From positions 1 through 64,000 of the forward strand of contig SVUK01000012.1 in the NCBI GenBank assembly GCA_015063325.1: DNA of 64,000 nt. Reading direction: 5' to 3'. Source of the DNA: Oscillospiraceae bacterium. GTDB lineage: Bacteria; Bacillota; Clostridia; Oscillospirales; CAG-272. A program made the position numbers and the translations under genes. How positions within the stretch are numbered: position 1 is the first letter of the stretch; each line of letters begins with the position of its first letter. This document shows positions 51,471-60,067 of the stretch, one piece after another. The notes under the pieces were generated by a model. It saw only the letters and a program-made list of their open reading frames with translations. It was not told where the DNA came from and did not search any database.

Positions 51471-52712
51471 TTGAAAAAAGAGCAAACGTTTTTGCTTGCG
51501 CTTCTCTCGTCGGCGTTTGATAGCGGACGAGCCGTTCCGGCGCCTGATTTTTCCGAAAAGGAATGGAAGGCTTTTATCGCAGAGAGCTTTTATCAGGCGG
51601 TCGGCGTCCTTGCTTTCTCTCTTTGCGAACCGTTTATGGATCGTGTTCCTTCCGATCTTTATTCGCATTGGAACCGTGCGATTATCAAAACCATGGGCAG
51701 AAACCGCAATGTTGCAACCGCGCAAAACGAGCTGGTCGCCCTTTTGGGAAATCGCCCTTACCTCATTCTCAAAGGACTTGCCTCTGCCGCCTACTATCCG
51801 AATTCCACTTTGCGAGATTTTGGAGACGTGGACTTTTTGGTGGAGGAAAAACGACAGACCGAGATTTCGGAGTTGCTCTGCTCCAACGGGTACCAAAGCG
51901 AAGGAGAGGGAAACGACCACCATATTGTTTTTAAAAAGCCGTTTTGCCATTTGGAGCTGCACCGTGAGCCACCGGGAATTCCCGGGGGAGCGGCAGGGGA
52001 TAAGATTCGTTCTTTCTTCGGGAAAATCTTGGAAACGGCAGTACTGCAAACGCTGGATGCGGACTACCTGCATGCCGTGTTCCGCGCGCCTGCTTCGGAA
52101 ATGCACGGGTTGATTTTGCTGTTGCATATGCAGCACCACATGCTGGAGGAGGGGCTGGGACTGCGTCACCTGTTGGACTGGGGATTTTACGTTGCCAAAA
52201 CCGAAAAAGAACCTTTTTGGCAGGAGGCGCTATTGCCGCTGCTGAAGGAAGTCGGGCTGTTGACCTTTGCCGCGGCAATGACGAAAACCTGTGCGATTTA
52301 TCTCGGAGCCCCCGAACCGGAGTTTTGCAGGAATATCCCCGACGATCTTTGCGCCGGCGTGATGGAGGATATTTTTGCGCTCGGAAATTTCGGAATGAAG
52401 GATCGCGGACGTTCTCACAGCGCCGCGCTGACCGAAAACGACGGAAATTCTGTTCGGAAAAAGAGCGCGTTTCGCGTTTTCCATGGAATTGTAACGAGCA
52501 AGCATCCGATTTTGCAACGCGCACCGATCCTCTATCCGATTTTCGCGGTCGGGGAGGCGTTTGCCTACGGCTTCGGCGCCCTTTTCGGCAAACGCACGCG
52601 TCCGTCCAAATTGTTCCGTTCTGCAAAGGAGCGGAAAACCCTTTACAATCGCTTGGCGATTTTTCAAACCGGGAATACCCGTTCGGATTTTCCGACGGAT
52701 TCTATTTCATAA
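51471..52712 (+). CDS. Uncharacterised nucleotidyltransferase family protein (NTP_transf_5-like)
   Basis: The 413-residue protein contains the family pattern L-I-L-K-G-L-A-S-A-A-Y-Y-P and R-D-F-G-D-V-D-F-L-V, with the aspartates of a polymerase-beta-type nucleotidyltransferase site. H-L-E-L-H and H-M-Q-H-H-M follow. Such proteins occur in capsule and teichoic-acid loci; no reaction is established that I know of. The reading frame starts with TTG at 51471, 11 bases after GGGGGA, so the start is less certain. The last 100 residues are basic. Confidence 0.75.
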   Translation: MKKEQTFLLALLSSAFDSGRAVPAPDFSEKEWKAFIAESFYQAVGVLAFSLCEPFMDRVPSDLYSHWNRAIIKTMGRNRNVATAQNELVALLGNRPYLILKGLASAAYYPNSTLRDFGDVDFLVEEKRQTEISELLCSNGYQSEGEGNDHHIVFKKPFCHLELHREPPGIPGGAAGDKIRSFFGKILETAVLQTLDADYLHAVFRAPASEMHGLILLLHMQHHMLEEGLGLRHLLDWGFYVAKTEKEPFWQEALLPLLKEVGLLTFAAAMTKTCAIYLGAPEPEFCRNIPDDLCAGVMEDIFALGNFGMKDRGRSHSAALTENDGNSVRKKSAFRVFHGIVTSKHPILQRAPILYPIFAVGEAFAYGFGALFGKRTRPSKLFRSAKERKTLYNRLAIFQTGNTRSDFPTDSIS

Positions 52713-52761
52713 ATCTGCCTATCAAAAAAGAAAAACTGAAAAAACAGAAAGGAAACTTGGT

Positions 52762-53826
52762 ATGGAAAAGAAATTGACTTTGGAATCCCAGTCCGGCAAA
52801 CGAAACATCGGCGTTGATCTGCTTCGCCTTGTCGCCGTCTTTATGATTGTCCTTTTGCATGTTGTCCGCGGAACCTTTCCTGCTTCTTCTGCCGCCTACA
52901 TTTGGTGCGACGCGTTTTTGCTCGGCGCATTTAACGTCATTGCTTTGATTGCCGGATATGCTTACTGCGCCGAAAAATTCAATCCCGGCAGAACCATTCG
53001 CCTTTGGATTACCGGCATTTTCTACGGCGCCGTATTCTATCTGATCACATCGGCGGTCAAGGGAGGTTTCTCTTGGACGAAATTCATTAAAAACTTTTTC
53101 CCGGTACTTACGGGCAACTCCTATTTTTGGTTTTTTGCGCCCTATATTCTGCTCCTCCTCTTGGTGCCCGTTTTCAATTTTGCCGTTGAAAAACTGCCGC
53201 GCAAGGGGTATCTCATCGGGCTTTGCTTTTTCACCGTGTTCTTCTCGCTTGTTCAGTTTGCGGCTGATCCTTGGGGCATTGCCGACGGCAGAAGCATTCT
53301 TTGGCTTGCGTACCTCTATTTTATTGGCGCGTATTTCAGAAAATACGGGTTCCCCGTTCGCAAGTGGTGGGCAAACCTCTGCATTTTTGTTTGCTCCTCG
53401 GCGGCAACGGCAGGACTTTTCCTTCTTGCCCAAAATATCAACGTCAAGTTTTGGGATCCGAGATATGCCAATTATTTCCATCAGTACAATTGCATTTTTG
53501 CTCTTGCCGGTGCCATCGCGCTGCTGGCGCTGTTTGCGCAGTTGCCTATCAAGGAGAGTGCCGAAAAGACGATGCGCTATTTCTCGGCGCACTCGCTGGG
53601 CATCTATCTTTCGCAGAGCTTCCTCATTCTGTATTTTATCCAATTGATTAACCATTCGGAATGGAATATCGGGCTCCGTCTTGTAACCGTTCTCGGCTTT
53701 TCGGTTTGTATTTTCTTTGCCGCATTCATCATTGAGGCGGTGCGCAAACTGCTTTTCCGATTTGCAAAAATCGACGCCCTGACCGATTTGATCGGCAAAA
53801 AGATTCAGGGAAAAACCGAGGAATAA
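52762..53826 (+). CDS. Membrane acyltransferase (acyltransferase-3 family)
   Basis: The 354-residue protein has about ten membrane helices and the opening motif N-I-G-V-D-L-L-R-L-V-A-V with L-L-H-V in the first helix. It is a paralogue of the protein at 36.8 kb. It probably O-acylates the polymer. The ATG at 52762 was chosen because AGAAAGGAAAC lies upstream; the frame extends 201 bases back into the preceding gene without conserved sequence. Confidence 0.88.
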   Translation: MEKKLTLESQSGKRNIGVDLLRLVAVFMIVLLHVVRGTFPASSAAYIWCDAFLLGAFNVIALIAGYAYCAEKFNPGRTIRLWITGIFYGAVFYLITSAVKGGFSWTKFIKNFFPVLTGNSYFWFFAPYILLLLLVPVFNFAVEKLPRKGYLIGLCFFTVFFSLVQFAADPWGIADGRSILWLAYLYFIGAYFRKYGFPVRKWWANLCIFVCSSAATAGLFLLAQNINVKFWDPRYANYFHQYNCIFALAGAIALLALFAQLPIKESAEKTMRYFSAHSLGIYLSQSFLILYFIQLINHSEWNIGLRLVTVLGFSVCIFFAAFIIEAVRKLLFRFAKIDALTDLIGKKIQGKTEE

Positions 53827-53860
53827 CGCTCCTCATTTTACCCAAAGAAAGGGAACAACT

Positions 53861-55015
53861 ATGTTTCAAAACAACGGAAAACTCAAACTGCTCATCATCG
53901 TCGGCACGCGTCCGGAGATCATTCGGTTGGCGGCGGTCATTAACAAATGCCGCGTCTATTTCGATACGATTTTGGCGCATACCGGACAAAACTATGACTA
54001 TAACTTAAACGGGGTCTTCTTTAAGGACCTCGGCATTGCCGATCCGGACGTTTACATGAATGCCGTTGGCAAGGATCTTGGCGAGACCATGGGGAATATC
54101 ATTGCCAAATCCTATCAGCTCATGGTCGAAATTAAACCCGACGCCGTGCTGGTGCTTGGAGATACCAATTCCTGCCTTTCGGTCATCGGCGCAAAACGGT
54201 TGCATATTCCGATCTTCCATATGGAAGCCGGCAACCGTTGCAAAGACGAATGCCTGCCCGAGGAGACCAACCGCAGGATTGTGGATATTATCTCGGATGT
54301 CAACCTTGCCTACAGCGAGCACGCGCGCCGCTATCTTGCCGACTGCGGTCTGCCCAAGGAGCGCACCTATGTTACCGGCAGTCCGATGGCGGAGGTGCTC
54401 CACGAGAACCTTGCAAAAATCGAGGCAAGCGACATTCACGCGCGGCTGGGATTGAAAAAAGGGAACTACATTCTACTTTCGGCGCACCGCGAGGAGAACA
54501 TCGACACCGAAAAGAACTTTACCTCGCTCTTTACGGCGATCAACAAAATGGCGGAAAAATACGACATGCCCATTTTGTACAGCTGCCATCCGCGCTCGGC
54601 AAAAATGATTGAAGCTCGCGGATTTCAGCTGGACCCCCGTGTGATCAAGCATGAGCCGCTTGGATTCCATGATTACAACTGCTTGCAAATGAACGCTTTT
54701 TGCGTGGTCAGCGACAGCGGAACTCTGCCCGAGGAAAGCAGTTTCTTTACCAGTGTTGGCAAACCGTTCCCTGCGGTCTGCATTCGCACCAGTACCGAAC
54801 GCCCCGAGGCACTGGACAAAGCTTGTTTCGTTCTTGCCGGCATTGACGAAAAGGGACTTTTGCAGGCGGTGGATACGGCGGTGGAACTTAATAAAAACGG
54901 GCAGTACGGCATTCCTGTGCCGAACTATACCGATGAAAATGTTTCCACCAAGGTGGTCAAAATCATCCAGTCCTACACCGGGGTGGTCAACAAGATGGTT
55001 TGGAGAAAATTCTAA
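53861..55015 (+). CDS. fnlC: UDP-N-acetylglucosamine 2-epimerase family, FnlC/CapG type
   Basis: The 384-residue GT-B-like epimerase has I-I-V-G-T-R-P-E-I-I-R at 16-26, V-L-G-D-T-N-S, and M-E-A-G-N-R-C-K-D-E-C-L-P-E-E-T-N-R. The N-R-C-K-D-E-C form is typical of FnlC/WbjD rather than WecB (which has A-G-L-R-S). S-A-H-R-E-E-N, S-D-S-G-T-L and E-E-S also occur. It would be the last step to UDP-L-FucNAc. AAAGAAAGGGAAC precedes the ATG. A strong terminator follows, so this is the end of the locus. Confidence 0.88.
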   Translation: MFQNNGKLKLLIIVGTRPEIIRLAAVINKCRVYFDTILAHTGQNYDYNLNGVFFKDLGIADPDVYMNAVGKDLGETMGNIIAKSYQLMVEIKPDAVLVLGDTNSCLSVIGAKRLHIPIFHMEAGNRCKDECLPEETNRRIVDIISDVNLAYSEHARRYLADCGLPKERTYVTGSPMAEVLHENLAKIEASDIHARLGLKKGNYILLSAHREENIDTEKNFTSLFTAINKMAEKYDMPILYSCHPRSAKMIEARGFQLDPRVIKHEPLGFHDYNCLQMNAFCVVSDSGTLPEESSFFTSVGKPFPAVCIRTSTERPEALDKACFVLAGIDEKGLLQAVDTAVELNKNGQYGIPVPNYTDENVSTKVVKIIQSYTGVVNKMVWRKF

Positions 55016-55051
55016 AATACTGATTTTACAAAAATATCCTGCAAAGGAAAA

Positions 55052-55096
55052 GCCGAAATCCGTTTTCGATCGTTTGAGACGGATTTCGGCTTTTTT
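55052..55096 (+). terminator. Terminator at the end of the polysaccharide locus
   Basis: GCCGAAATCCGT (55052-55063) pairs with ACGGATTTCGGC (55079-55090), followed by T6. It is the first clear intrinsic terminator after the 21.2 kb promoter. Confidence 0.9.
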
Positions 55097-55097
55097 C

Positions 55098-55126
55098 TTG
55101 ACAAACGGGCGCATATTATATATAAT
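55098..55126 (+). promoter_or_regulatory. Promoter of the VTT-PlsC fusion gene
   Basis: TTGACA (55098-55103), a 17-bp spacer and TATAAT (55121-55126), directly behind the terminator. The leader contains three AAAAGCGGC units (55137-55163). Confidence 0.9.
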
Positions 55127-55194
55127 GTAGAAGATTAAAAGCGGCAAAAGCGGCAAAAGCGGACGGAACGAAAAAAGCGAGAGGAGGGAGAGGG

Positions 55195-57093
55195 GTGACA
55201 AAAAAACGTCGCATTGAAAAGATTGTAATTCTTTTGTCAGTTCTCGGCGTTCTTGCGCTGTTTACCTATTTTCTGTGGGATATTCTTATTCCGTTTCTGC
55301 AAATGAATTTTCGGAACGACACCCAGGGCGCAAAGGAACTGCTCCGCGAAAAAGGATGGCTGGGATATTTGACAGTCGTTTTCGTGGAAGCGTTGCAAAT
55401 GGTGGTCATTTTTATTCCGGCGGAGTTCATTCAAATTTCGTCGGGACTCAGCTATCCCTTTCCGTTAGCGCTTTTATTGTGCGACATTGGCGTTTGCTTG
55501 GGCGCAACTATTATTTTTGTTTTGGTGCGCGCTTTTCGGTTTGAAAACGGCGCATATTTGAAAACCAAGGATAAGATTGACCGCCTTTCGGCAAGATCGA
55601 AAAAAGAGCGGAGCGTGGTGCTTTTTCTCTATTTTCTGTTTTTTATGCCCATCATTCCGTTCGGCGCCATTTGCTATTACGGCAGCAGTACAAAACTGCG
55701 GTACTGGAAGTATATTCTCACCGTTTCCACCGGCGTTATCCCGTCTATTGTCACTTCCAATCTGATGGGATCGGCGGCAAAACTGTTTTTCGCGCATGAT
55801 CTTCCCATTCCGCTGTTGGTTTTGATTATTGTTTTGCTCGCCGTTCTTTTGTTTACCCTTATCTTTTTCTTTTTGGACCGTATCTATTTCAAGGAGAATA
55901 AGGGAACGCCGGATTCCGTTCTTTACACTGCCTTTCTCCGATTTGTCAAATTGGTGCGCGGCAAAAAGCAAAAGGTGATTGCCGATGAGATTCCGGATGA
56001 TGTTGAAGCGCCCTACATCGTGCTTGCCAACCATCAATCGTTTTATGATTTTTACTACCTGACCGAAATGAACCACAAGCGCAATCCGGCGTTTGTGGTC
56101 AATCGCTACTATCTTGGCAAACCTATTGTCCGCAATCATTGGAAGAATGCCGGCGGACTTATTCCAAAGCGGTTGTTCAATGCCGATCTTTCCACCGTCC
56201 GTGGGATTATACGCGCGGTGCGAATGGGGTATCCGGTGGTCGTCTTTCCGGAAGGGCGACTTTCGCCCGACGGCACTTCCAATCCGATCCTTGAAGGGGG
56301 AGCGGCACTTTGGAGAAAACTGCAAATCGATCTTGTCCTTGTTCGCCTTGAGGGGGCATATTTTTCCAAGCCCAAATGGCGGCGGCGGTTTTACCGCTCC
56401 ACCATTCGCGTGAAAATTGCAAGAATCATTCGGCGCGAAGAACTCAAAAACTATACCGACGCAGAGCTGGACGCCCTGATTGAAGAAACGCTTCGATTCA
56501 ATGCGTCCGACTGCCCCGAAAACCGCTATTGCCAAAAGGACAAAGCCGAGGGGCTCCACAATCTGCTCTACCGTTGCCCGACCTGCGGCGGACTTTATAC
56601 AACGCAAAGCAAGGGCAACGTACTGTGCTGTTCTGCCTGCGGCGCGACCTACGAGCTGGGCGAGGACTACCGCTTTACGGCGCCCGACCTCAAAACCATT
56701 CCGGAGTTTTATGCCGCCGTTGCTGACGCCGAAAAGAGAGAGCTTGCCGAAAAGCCGTTCTGCCTGGAAACGAAGGTCAAAACGAAGGTGTTTGACGAAA
56801 ACGGGCATACCGTTTGCCGCGAAAACGGGGAATGCCGCCTGACCAAAACCGAATTTACCTACCGGTCGGAACGGGAAACCTTCACCATCCCTACCGAAAA
56901 CCTGCCGGCGCTTCCGTTTTCCTGTGGGGAAGAATTTGAGCTTTACCATCAGAATAAACTTTACTATTTTTATCCCGAAACAAACCGACAGCAGGTTGCC
57001 CGTTGGGCGTTGATCGTAGATCTTCTGACCAAGGAGAGAAGGAATCGGGAAATAAGAGCCGAAGCCGGACAGACTGCTGCTTCGGAGCATTAA
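55195..57093 (+). CDS. VTT/DedA-like membrane domain fused to PlsC-type acyltransferase and a zinc ribbon
   Basis: The 632-residue protein has three parts. Residues about 10-235 contain five to six membrane helices of the VTT (SNARE-associated/DedA) type, with F-I-P-A-E-F and F-F-M-P-I-I-P-F-G. Residues about 265-420 are a glycerolipid acyltransferase domain with N-H280-Q-S-F-Y-D285 (HX4D) and F-P-E-G-R at 351-355. Residues 461-482 form C-P-T-C and C-S-A-C knuckles, followed by about 130 residues of unknown fold. DedA proteins help move phospholipids and PlsC enzymes acylate lysophosphatidate, so coupled synthesis and flipping of a lipid is plausible. It starts with GTG behind GGAGGGAGAG. Confidence 0.85.
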   Translation: MTKKRRIEKIVILLSVLGVLALFTYFLWDILIPFLQMNFRNDTQGAKELLREKGWLGYLTVVFVEALQMVVIFIPAEFIQISSGLSYPFPLALLLCDIGVCLGATIIFVLVRAFRFENGAYLKTKDKIDRLSARSKKERSVVLFLYFLFFMPIIPFGAICYYGSSTKLRYWKYILTVSTGVIPSIVTSNLMGSAAKLFFAHDLPIPLLVLIIVLLAVLLFTLIFFFLDRIYFKENKGTPDSVLYTAFLRFVKLVRGKKQKVIADEIPDDVEAPYIVLANHQSFYDFYYLTEMNHKRNPAFVVNRYYLGKPIVRNHWKNAGGLIPKRLFNADLSTVRGIIRAVRMGYPVVVFPEGRLSPDGTSNPILEGGAALWRKLQIDLVLVRLEGAYFSKPKWRRRFYRSTIRVKIARIIRREELKNYTDAELDALIEETLRFNASDCPENRYCQKDKAEGLHNLLYRCPTCGGLYTTQSKGNVLCCSACGATYELGEDYRFTAPDLKTIPEFYAAVADAEKRELAEKPFCLETKVKTKVFDENGHTVCRENGECRLTKTEFTYRSERETFTIPTENLPALPFSCGEEFELYHQNKLYYFYPETNRQQVARWALIVDLLTKERRNREIRAEAGQTAASEH

Positions 57094-57110
57094 AAAAGGA
57101 GATTTTTCCA

Positions 57111-58571
57111 ATGCAAGAAACAGCTATGCCGAAAAAGCCGAAAAAAACGCTGATCAACATTTCCAAAAAGACGTTTATTCAGGTGCTTTGCCTGCTGTTT
57201 GCCATGCTTGTCGTTTCGGCGATTCTCACTTACGTTATTCCGCGCGGTTCGTTTGGAACAACGGTCGGAGAAGACGGCAAAGAGACCGTTGACTATTCGG
57301 TTTACAACGAGCAAAAGGACCTTCCCGGCGTTAGCCCGGTCAAGGCGATTTTCGCTCCGGTGCTGGCATTCGCCTCGGGTGACGGAATTGCCCTTTTGAT
57401 GCTTTCGCTGTTTTTGTTCGTCATTTCAGCGGCATTCCAGGTTATGAACGACGTCGGCGGCGTCCGTTCGCTGGTCGGCGGCGTTTCTGCAAAGTTCAAA
57501 AACCGCCGCAAACTGCTGTTGGTACTGGTTGCATTCCTCTTTTATTGTTTCGGTTCCTTTTTGGGACTGTTTGAGGAAATGCTCACTATGCTTCCCATTG
57601 TTGCGGTGCTTTGCCTTTCGCTGGGATACGATTCTTTTACCGGATTTTTGACCTGCATTCTCGCCTGCGGATTCGGATTTGCCGGCGCGGTCACCAATCC
57701 TTTCACGGTGCTGTACGCTTCGCAGATCATCGGCGTCAACCCCATGGAAAAGATCTGGTTCCGCCTCATCGTCTTTGCCGTCATGTTTCTGTTGTTCCTG
57801 GTGTTTCTGTTCATCTACCTGCGCCGGATCGAAAAGAACCCCGAAAAGAGCTATACTTTTGAGCACGATAAAAATCTGCGCGAGCAGATGAGCGGGGAAG
57901 CGGCGGAGGCGACCGACCCTGCGCGCGAAAAACGGGCGCGCGTCGTTTATGCGATATTTCTTCTTGCGGCGCTTGGGCTGATTATCCTTTGTTCGTCACT
58001 TTCGGCTTTGCGCGATTATACCGTTCCGGTTCTCATTGCCTATTTTCTGATTTTCGGAATCGGCGCAGGACTGCTGGTGGCAAAATGTCCCAAAAAGGTG
58101 TTTGCAAGTTTCGGCAAAGGATTTTTGGCGGCACTGCCCACCATTGTCATCATCGCTTTTGCAGCGTCGGTCAAATATGTGTTTGCCGAGGGTTCGGTTT
58201 TTCCGACCATCGTGCATTGGATCAACACGCTGGCGGCAGGGAAGAGTTTGATTGCCGTTGCACTCATCATCTATCTGATTGTTCTTCTGCTGGAGTTTTT
58301 TATTTCGTCTTCCACAGCGAAGGCAGTCTTGGTTATGGGACTGTTGGCGGTGGCGAACGTAGGACTCAGCAAAGAGATGCTTGTCCTGCTTTACACCTTT
58401 GCGGATGGATACACCAATGTTCTGTTCCCAACTTCACCGGTTCTGCTCCTTTCGCTATCCATGATTGAAATGGACTACTTCAAATGGATCAAAAAGAGCT
58501 GGTGGCTGTTCCTTTTGAACTTTGCGCTGGTCATCGGCTTCATTTTGCTTGCCGTCGGAATCGGATATTAA
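57111..58571 (+). CDS. YfcC/DcuC-like transporter (basic amino acid or C4-dicarboxylate antiporter family)
   Basis: The 486-residue protein has about 12 membrane helices and the start I-P-R-G-S-F typical of YfcC-type transporters. G-L-F-E-E-M-L-T-M-L-P follows, then a G-F-G-F-A-G-A-V-T-N-P-F-T substrate region, and S-S-S-T-A-K-A in the second half. Family members carry arginine/ornithine, other amino acids or dicarboxylates; the substrate is uncertain. AAAAAAGGAG precedes the ATG at 57111, 17 bases after the fusion gene, so the two share a transcript. Confidence 0.85.
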   Translation: MQETAMPKKPKKTLINISKKTFIQVLCLLFAMLVVSAILTYVIPRGSFGTTVGEDGKETVDYSVYNEQKDLPGVSPVKAIFAPVLAFASGDGIALLMLSLFLFVISAAFQVMNDVGGVRSLVGGVSAKFKNRRKLLLVLVAFLFYCFGSFLGLFEEMLTMLPIVAVLCLSLGYDSFTGFLTCILACGFGFAGAVTNPFTVLYASQIIGVNPMEKIWFRLIVFAVMFLLFLVFLFIYLRRIEKNPEKSYTFEHDKNLREQMSGEAAEATDPAREKRARVVYAIFLLAALGLIILCSSLSALRDYTVPVLIAYFLIFGIGAGLLVAKCPKKVFASFGKGFLAALPTIVIIAFAASVKYVFAEGSVFPTIVHWINTLAAGKSLIAVALIIYLIVLLLEFFISSSTAKAVLVMGLLAVANVGLSKEMLVLLYTFADGYTNVLFPTSPVLLLSLSMIEMDYFKWIKKSWWLFLLNFALVIGFILLAVGIGY

Positions 58572-58586
58572 AAAACATGAAAAAAC

Positions 58587-58615
58587 ACCGCCGCGAAGAC
58601 TTCGCGGCGGTTGGT
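58587..58615 (+). terminator. Terminator between the transporter and the convergent isomerase operon
   Basis: ACCGCCGCGAAG (58587-58598) pairs with CTTCGCGGCGGT (58600-58611); T-rich sequence follows and an A-run precedes, so it can work in both directions. Confidence 0.75.
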
Positions 58616-58623
58616 CTGTTTTA

Positions 58624-59421
58624 TTACAGCTTTGAGATTTGAGAGATCCGTTCGTATGCGGTTTTGAGAAAGGCTTCGTTTCCCATTTCGCGGTAGACGG
58701 GACGACGGGAATCATAAATTTCCAACATCAGCGTACCGGCAAAGTCGGTGTCGTTCAGCCGGCGCATGATGTCGGCGTAGTCGATGTTTCCGTCAAAGGG
58801 GAGCAGATGCTCATCTGGATCGCTCCAGTCGTCCTTGTCGCGCCCGTGGTTGTCGTGAATATGGGTGCAAAGCAGACGGTCGGCGTAAAGGTCCATGTAG
58901 TGAACGGTACGGGTGTAGCAATGCTCGTGCCCGATATCGTAGCAAAAGCCGACTTCCGGAATTTTCTCGTAGCGTTCCATAATGGCGGCAAGAACACCCA
59001 GCTTGCGCAGGTTTTCAAAAGCGATCTTCACGCCTCTGTTCAGCGCGTATTCCACCAAAGCGTCAAAACGGCTCAATCCCACATCGCAAAGCGGAGGAGG
59101 ATTCCAACCGGAGGAGACATGGCAGACCACCAAGGGCACGCCGGCACCTGCGGCACTGTCAATGCTGCTTTCAATCCCACGGCGCAGGTTAACATAGGCG
59201 TCCCCCGGCAGCCAAAAATTGTTGATACCCCCAAACGGCGCGTGAAGAAAATCGAGGGAGAGTCCAAGATTATCACATTTGCCGCGCAGAGCATAAACTG
59301 CGGCAGGGTCGTTGGATTCGGAAAAAACAGCTTCAAACCCGGCCGCTCGGATCAGGTCGAGGGCTTCCGGTTCGGTTTTGTCGGTCAGACAGTTGGCAAC
59401 AACGCCAAGTTTGCGTTTCAT
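58624..59421 (-). CDS. Sugar phosphate isomerase/epimerase (xylose isomerase-like TIM barrel)
   Basis: The 265-residue protein belongs to the AP-endonuclease-2/xylose-isomerase-like fold. Probable metal ligands lie in I-A-F-E-N-L, C-Y-D-I-G-H-E-H, H-I-H-D-N-H-G and L-E-I-Y-D-S-R. Such proteins isomerise or epimerise keto-sugars, inositol derivatives or related compounds; the substrate is not deducible. It is the second gene of a small operon, and its ATG overlaps the stop of the short upstream gene. TIM-barrel length is normal. Confidence 0.88.
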   Translation of the reverse strand: MKRKLGVVANCLTDKTEPEALDLIRAAGFEAVFSESNDPAAVYALRGKCDNLGLSLDFLHAPFGGINNFWLPGDAYVNLRRGIESSIDSAAGAGVPLVVCHVSSGWNPPPLCDVGLSRFDALVEYALNRGVKIAFENLRKLGVLAAIMERYEKIPEVGFCYDIGHEHCYTRTVHYMDLYADRLLCTHIHDNHGRDKDDWSDPDEHLLPFDGNIDYADIMRRLNDTDFAGTLMLEIYDSRRPVYREMGNEAFLKTAYERISQISKL

Positions 59422-59606
59422 ATTCGGTTATCCTTTCGAGTCGGTTCTTTATCAAAAACCATTTTTCGGCAAAGATCGCCGTAACTTTTTTCAAATTGCG
59501 CTTGCGAAATCGCGCCTCTTTCCAAAAAGAGCAACAGCGTTTCTTTTTGACGCAAAAAGAGTTCTATTTGTTTTTGTTCCCGTTCGGGCGTTTGGCAGTT
59601 GCGCAT
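59418..59606 (-). CDS. Small conserved-looking helical protein
   Basis: The 62-residue protein is mostly charged helix (E-R-E-Q-K-Q-I-E-L-F-L-R-Q-K-E, then G-A-I-S-Q-A-Q-F-E-K-S-Y-G-D-L) with no membrane segment. I do not recognise the family. Support comes from GAAAGG upstream of ATG 59606, a promoter at 59639-59667 and a 4-base ATGA overlap with the isomerase gene. Confidence 0.65.
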   Translation of the reverse strand: MRNCQTPEREQKQIELFLRQKETLLLFLERGAISQAQFEKSYGDLCRKMVFDKEPTRKDNRI

Positions 59607-59893
59607 AGAAACGCCTTTCAAAAAAGAGTGCTGAAAAAAGTATATCACAACGTTTGAGAAAAAGCAAGAGAAAAAATTTTTTTAGGTGCCTCTTTTTGAT
59701 CCAAAACAGATCACTATATAATAAAAGGAAACGAATTTGAAAAACAAAAAGACAAAATTCGATTTAATTTGAAAAAATTTTTTATATTTCAAAAAAGAAT
59801 TTTTCAGGAGCCGAAAAATTGCAAAATCAGGCTTTCGTTGCCGAATGGATTAAAAAAAACAGATATTTCCTATAAAATAATTGAAAAATCTAC
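59607..59893. other. AT-rich gene-free stretch between divergent genes
   Basis: It holds the minus-strand promoter at 59639-59667 and otherwise long A/T tracts. An isolated TATAAT around 59716 has no good -35. No gene supported. Confidence 0.6.
59639..59667 (-). promoter_or_regulatory. Promoter of the small-protein/isomerase operon
   Basis: Minus strand TTGCTT (59667-59662), a 17-bp spacer and TATACT (59644-59639). Confidence 0.65.
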
Positions 59894-59922
59894 TTGACAA
59901 GCGAAACAAGTTATGCTAAAAT
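59894..59922 (+). promoter_or_regulatory. Promoter of the large lipoprotein gene
   Basis: TTGACA (59894-59899), a 17-bp spacer and TAAAAT (59917-59922) with TGC before it (extended -10). Confidence 0.85.
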
Positions 59923-59929
59923 AGCATGT

Positions 59930-60067
59930 GATAAGTGTAGAGAACGCTTATTAATACGCAAACCCTGTCTTTTTCCGTGTCGGGGAACCCCCAAATACGC
60001 TTTGGTGCGGACAAAGCCACGGCAAAGAACAGGGAACAAAAAACAAAAAAGAAAGGAACCAATTTCT
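59930..60067 (+). promoter_or_regulatory. Structured-looking 5' leader of the large lipoprotein gene
   Basis: About 140 nt separate the predicted transcription start from the ATG. CCCTGT (59963-59968) can pair with ACAGGG (60029-60034), enclosing GTCGGGGAACCCCC and a CAAATACGCTTTGG hairpin-like part. The ribosome site AAGAAAGGAAC lies after the closing stem. This could be a stabilising leader or a regulator; no known riboswitch consensus is complete. Confidence 0.35.

Noticed and set aside
55474..57111. 545-residue minus-strand frame
   Set aside because: Shadow of the VTT-PlsC fusion; the plus strand carries HX4D, FPEGR and zinc knuckles.
59940..60050. Possible cyclic-di-GMP (GEMM) riboswitch: GCAAACC and AAAGCCACGG are present
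   Set aside because: The conserved GACGCAAAGCC junction and the second helix with its receptor are missing and the order is wrong; kept only as a structured-looking leader.
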